NCBI RefSeq assembly: GCF_030944405.1
Contig: NZ_CP132339.1
Span: 372,001 to 436,000, forward strand
Reading direction: 5' to 3'
DNA: 64,000 nucleotides
From: Janthinobacterium sp. J1-1
GTDB lineage: Bacteria > Pseudomonadota > Gammaproteobacteria > Burkholderiales > Burkholderiaceae_D
The position numbers were made by a program, and so were the translations under genes. Positions within the stretch are counted from its first letter, which is position 1, and each line of letters opens with the position of its first letter. Of this stretch, positions 62,332 through 64,000 are shown in pieces. A model generated the notes under the pieces. That model saw nothing but the letters and a program-made list of their open reading frames with translations. It did not search any database and was not told where the DNA came from.

Positions 62332-64000
62332 ATGCAGACATCCGTTCACAGTAATCCCGCCTCCCGTTTGACGTCCTTGCGCGCCGCCATGCGCGACCAG
62401 CAGATCGATGCCTTGATCGTGCCGTCGGCCGATCCGCATCTGTCCGAATACCTGCCGGCGCATTGGCAGGGCCGCGAATGGCTTTCGGGCTTTACGGGCT
62501 CGGTCGGCACCCTGGTCGTCACGCAGGACTTTGCCGGCGTGTGGACCGATGGCCGCTACTGGGAGCAGGCGGAAAACGAACTGGCCGGCAGCGGCATCGA
62601 GCTGAAAAAAATCCCGTCCGGCGCCAGCGTGCTGTTTATCAACTGGTTGGGCAGCACCATGCAAGCCGGCCAGACGGTGGCGGTCGACGGCGCCGTGCTG
62701 GGCCTGGCCAATGCGCGCCTGCTGCAGCAGGCGCTGGTGGCAGGCGTCACGCTGCGCACCGATCTGGACCTGCTGAACACCGTATGGACCGATCGCCCGG
62801 TGCTGCCCACCGCCGCCATCTTCGAGCATGGCGCGCCGTATCCGGCCCTGCCGCGTGCTGAAAAACTGGCGGCGCTGCGCGCGGCCATGACGGTGCACGG
62901 CACCAGCCACCATATGATCTCCACGCTGGACGATATCGCGTACCTGTTCAACCTGCGCGGCGCCGACGTCAGCTACAACCCCGTGTTCCTGGCCCATGCG
63001 CTGGTGGGACCGGAGCGCGCCACCTTGTTTGTCGCCGACGGCAAGCTGCCTGCGGCCCTGCGCGCAGTGCTGGAACAGCAGGGCGTCGACGTGGCGCCCT
63101 ACGCGCAGGCCGCAAACGCGCTGGCGGCCTTGCCGGCCGGTGCCAGCCTGCTGCTCGACCCGCGCCGCGTCACGTACGGCACGCGCCAGGCGGTGGCCGG
63201 CGCCGTGCGCGTGATCGAGGCGATCAACCCCACCACCCTGGCCAAGTCGCGCAAGACCGACAGCGAAGCGGCCCATGTGCGCGCCGCGATGGAGCAGGAT
63301 GGCGCGGCCCTGTGCGAATTTTTCAGCTGGCTCGATACCACCCTGGCCGATCCGCAGCGCGCGCCGCTGACGGAAATCGGTGTCGACCAGCACCTGACGG
63401 CGGCACGCGCCCGGCGCAGCGGTTTTGTCAGCCCCAGTTTCGGCACCATCGCCGGCTTCAACGACCACGGCGCCATCATGCATTACCACGCGCAGGAAGG
63501 CAGCGAAGCGACCATCGCAGGCAATGGCCTGCTGCTGATCGATTCGGGCGGCCAGTACCTGGGCGGCACCACCGATATCACGCGCGTGGTGCCGGTGGGC
63601 GCCATCACCGCCGAACACAGGCGCGATTTCACGCTGGTCTTGCGCAGCATGATCGCGCTGTCGCGCGCGCAGTTCCCGCGCGGCGTGAAATCGCCCATGC
63701 TGGACGCCATCGCGCGCGCGCCGCTGTGGGCAGAGGGCATCGATTTCGGCCACGGCACCGGCCACGGCGTGGGCTTTTTCCTGAATGTCCACGAAGGACC
63801 GCAGTCGATCTCGCAATCAAGCCTGCCGGAGCCGCAGACGGCGATGGAGCCGGGCATGATCACGTCGGTCGAACCGGGCATCTACCGCCCCGGCCAATGG
63901 GGCATCCGCATCGAAAACCTGGTATTGAACGTGCCGGCCGGCTCGTCGCAGTTCGGCGAATTCCTGAAATTTGAAACGCTCACCCTGTGCCCGATCGACA
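62332..64000 (+). CDS. Aminopeptidase P family protein (M24), 3' end cut
   Basis: At least 556 residues, running off the window end. Two creatinase-like N-terminal domains (about 12-300: ALIVPSADPHLSEYLP, GFTGSVGTLVVTQDFAGVWTDGRYWEQA) precede the M24 metallopeptidase domain. Metal ligands: Asp in LLLIDSGGQY, Asp in GTTDITRVV, His in FGHGTGHGVGFFLNVHEGP, Glu in ITSVEPGIYR and probably the late Glu in IRIENLVLN. It removes N-terminal residues before proline. Both M24 and N-terminal domain size fit the ~600-residue three-domain aminopeptidase P. Confidence 0.93.
   Translation, partial: MQTSVHSNPASRLTSLRAAMRDQQIDALIVPSADPHLSEYLPAHWQGREWLSGFTGSVGTLVVTQDFAGVWTDGRYWEQAENELAGSGIELKKIPSGASVLFINWLGSTMQAGQTVAVDGAVLGLANARLLQQALVAGVTLRTDLDLLNTVWTDRPVLPTAAIFEHGAPYPALPRAEKLAALRAAMTVHGTSHHMISTLDDIAYLFNLRGADVSYNPVFLAHALVGPERATLFVADGKLPAALRAVLEQQGVDVAPYAQAANALAALPAGASLLLDPRRVTYGTRQAVAGAVRVIEAINPTTLAKSRKTDSEAAHVRAAMEQDGAALCEFFSWLDTTLADPQRAPLTEIGVDQHLTAARARRSGFVSPSFGTIAGFNDHGAIMHYHAQEGSEATIAGNGLLLIDSGGQYLGGTTDITRVVPVGAITAEHRRDFTLVLRSMIALSRAQFPRGVKSPMLDAIARAPLWAEGIDFGHGTGHGVGFFLNVHEGPQSISQSSLPEPQTAMEPGMITSVEPGIYRPGQWGIRIENLVLNVPAGSSQFGEFLKFETLTLCPID

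Noticed and set aside
60838..63816. 992-codon open frame on the minus strand
   Set aside because: It is antisense to the glycosyltransferase and aminopeptidase P genes, Gln/His/Arg/Gly-rich with no domain, as expected for the antisense frame of high-GC genes.

Overview
The window is a stretch of a high-GC betaproteobacterial chromosome. It most resembles Oxalobacteraceae (Janthinobacterium/Duganella/Massilia type). This rests on the end of a typical atp operon, SlmA, PHB-depolymerase-type esterases, a PabB-PabC fusion, and dispersed palindromic repeats of the GTAGGTCGGATTAGCG...CGTAATCCGACA kind between genes. The assignment is by family resemblance only. I saw no prophage, insertion sequence, CRISPR array or rRNA. 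There is one tRNA (Thr, GGT).

Layout. 1-1216: the end of the ATP synthase operon (atpD partial, atpC) closed by a strong terminator. 1347-8628: an unusual gene set. A lipoprotein, a class 1b SAM decarboxylase, a 57-residue Gly/Ser-tailed membrane protein, a double DUF4178 zinc-ribbon protein, an SPFH/SHOCT protein and a DUF350 membrane protein lie on the minus strand. They face a membrane-embedded spermidine-synthase-like protein and a Tat-signal FAD oxidoreductase on the plus strand. This is the best candidate for an undescribed system: polyamine-type chemistry tied to membrane (band-7/DUF350) proteins. 8683-11046: isochorismatase-like hydrolase, AraC regulator and divergent SDR.

11086-29675: a large sugar island. 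A ChvE-GguA-GguB transporter (minus) faces a xylXBD Weimberg operon (plus). This is followed by a second, E. coli-like XylFGH transporter, XylR, a short aldose 1-epimerase and a De Ley-Doudoroff-type set (DgoK, IlvD/Edd-type aldonate dehydratase, SMP-30 lactonase, DgoA aldolase). Together they would import pentoses and galactose, oxidise them to aldonates, dehydrate them and feed central metabolism. The last Weimberg enzyme (2-oxoglutarate semialdehyde dehydrogenase) and a galactose dehydrogenase are not in the window.

29763-38824: housekeeping and stress genes (CoA-binding protein, PPK2, PHB-depolymerase-like protein, exported glutathione peroxidase, DUF1428, PabBC, SlmA, HAD nucleotidase, TraB/GumN protein, tRNA-Thr, ArgB). 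39026-49431: a Cys-rich CWC protein, a large hybrid histidine kinase overlapping an HD-GYP response regulator, a PHB-type esterase with a CopG regulator, DUF1289, an MBL hydrolase, a secreted unknown, nitronate monooxygenase and Hpt.

49499-58105: a minus-strand operon that pairs a complete Liv-type ABC importer with two acyl-CoA ligases (long-chain type at the front, PaaK type at the back), suggesting uptake and CoA activation of an organic acid. 58261-64000: a Crp/Fnr regulator, a DUF4132 protein and a glycosyltransferase in overlapping frames, then an M24 aminopeptidase P that runs off the window end.
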